Assembly (NCBI GenBank): GCA_900541965.1
Contig: UQLN01000010.1
Location: 36,430-100,429, forward strand
Source: an uncultured Parabacteroides sp.
GTDB lineage: Bacteria > Bacteroidota > Bacteroidia > Bacteroidales > Tannerellaceae
DNA length: 64,000 nucleotides
Reading direction: 5' to 3'
The notes under the pieces are model-generated. The model worked only from the letters and a program-made list of their open reading frames with translations. It was not told where the DNA came from and ran no database searches. Position numbers and translations under genes: made by a program. Positions 63,926 through 64,000 of the stretch are shown here, piece by piece (within the stretch, counting starts at the first letter, position 1; each line of letters starts with the position of its first letter).

Positions 63926-64000
63926 ATGCGAAGTACATTCAAGGTCTTATTTTACGTGAAGAAAGGCAGCGAGAAGCCGAACGGCAACCTGCCTTTGATG
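63926..64000 (+). CDS. Tyrosine-type site-specific integrase, N-terminus only
   Basis: The first 25 codons read RSTFKVLFYVKKGSEKPNG after the initiator, then NLPLM at the edge. This is the typical start of Bacteroidota integrases of conjugative and mobilisable elements (a beta-stranded arm-type DNA-binding domain). The rest, with the catalytic R-H-R-Y, is outside the window. It suggests the left end of an integrative element inserted beside the gldN-like gene. Confidence in the family is moderate because only a short piece is seen. Confidence 0.72.
   Translation, partial: MRSTFKVLFYVKKGSEKPNGNLPLM

Overview
The window comes from a gut-type Bacteroidota chromosome, most likely Parabacteroides or a close relative in Tannerellaceae/Porphyromonadaceae. 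The evidence is a SusC/SusD pair with a glycoside hydrolase, promoters of the TAnnTTTG type, very few Shine-Dalgarno sequences, a small DUF4492 protein ahead of cydAB, a PorX-type regulator, a GldN/PorN-type protein, and a Bacteroidota-style integrase at the right edge. The genus is an inference; no rRNA is present.

Layout. 1-66 is the start of a Tat-exported protein running off the left edge. 356-3337 is the cytochrome bd oxidase operon (DUF4492-cydA-cydB), followed by RNase Z. 4707-12048 (minus) is a polysaccharide utilisation locus: SusC, SusD and a GH29 alpha-L-fucosidase. The ~1.4 kb upstream of susC has no credible gene. It carries a 22-bp perfect inverted repeat 944 bp apart (12174-13117), which I read as a candidate invertible segment. 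13422-19708 holds a nitronate monooxygenase, an orphan PstS-like protein, and two tandem TPR sensor kinases, the first of which has lost its catalytic residues. 19921-25029 is a housekeeping run (acetyltransferase-like, parE, coaD, S41 protease). 25043-32884 is a co-directional export block: two half-size chromate transporters, TolC/MacA/MacB-type efflux parts, and a LytS/LytTR-type two-component pair. 32962-43313 contains an SMP-30-like lipoprotein, RNase R, imm17-like and tsaE, PorX, an S41 lipoprotein, a DUF3316-like protein and parC. 43479-49364 holds threonine ammonia-lyase, an ArsC-like protein lacking its P-loop arginine, a Tat-signal Gfo/Idh/MocA oxidoreductase, glycyl-tRNA synthetase and an FKBP lipoprotein. 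49871-57884 is a second carbohydrate region (GH43, PepSY-like protein, GH78 rhamnosidase, DUF5107-TPR protein). The last part has a 34-aa membrane peptide, tRNA-Leu(UAG), a K+/H+ antiporter, a transglutaminase-like lipoprotein, a GldN/PorN-like protein and the first 25 codons of an integrase, so an integrative element probably begins near 63.7-63.9 kb.

The most interesting signals are non-coding. Three intergenic regions (12565-12624, 46944-46997, 51592-51651) each carry three short palindromes spaced exactly 22 bp apart, about two helical turns. One array lies inside the candidate invertible segment and one lies upstream of the rhamnosidase gene. A separate 22-bp perfect palindrome at 54647-54718 has a promoter -7 box in its loop. 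Together these suggest layered, possibly phase-variable control of glycan-use genes. All functional statements about these elements are inference.
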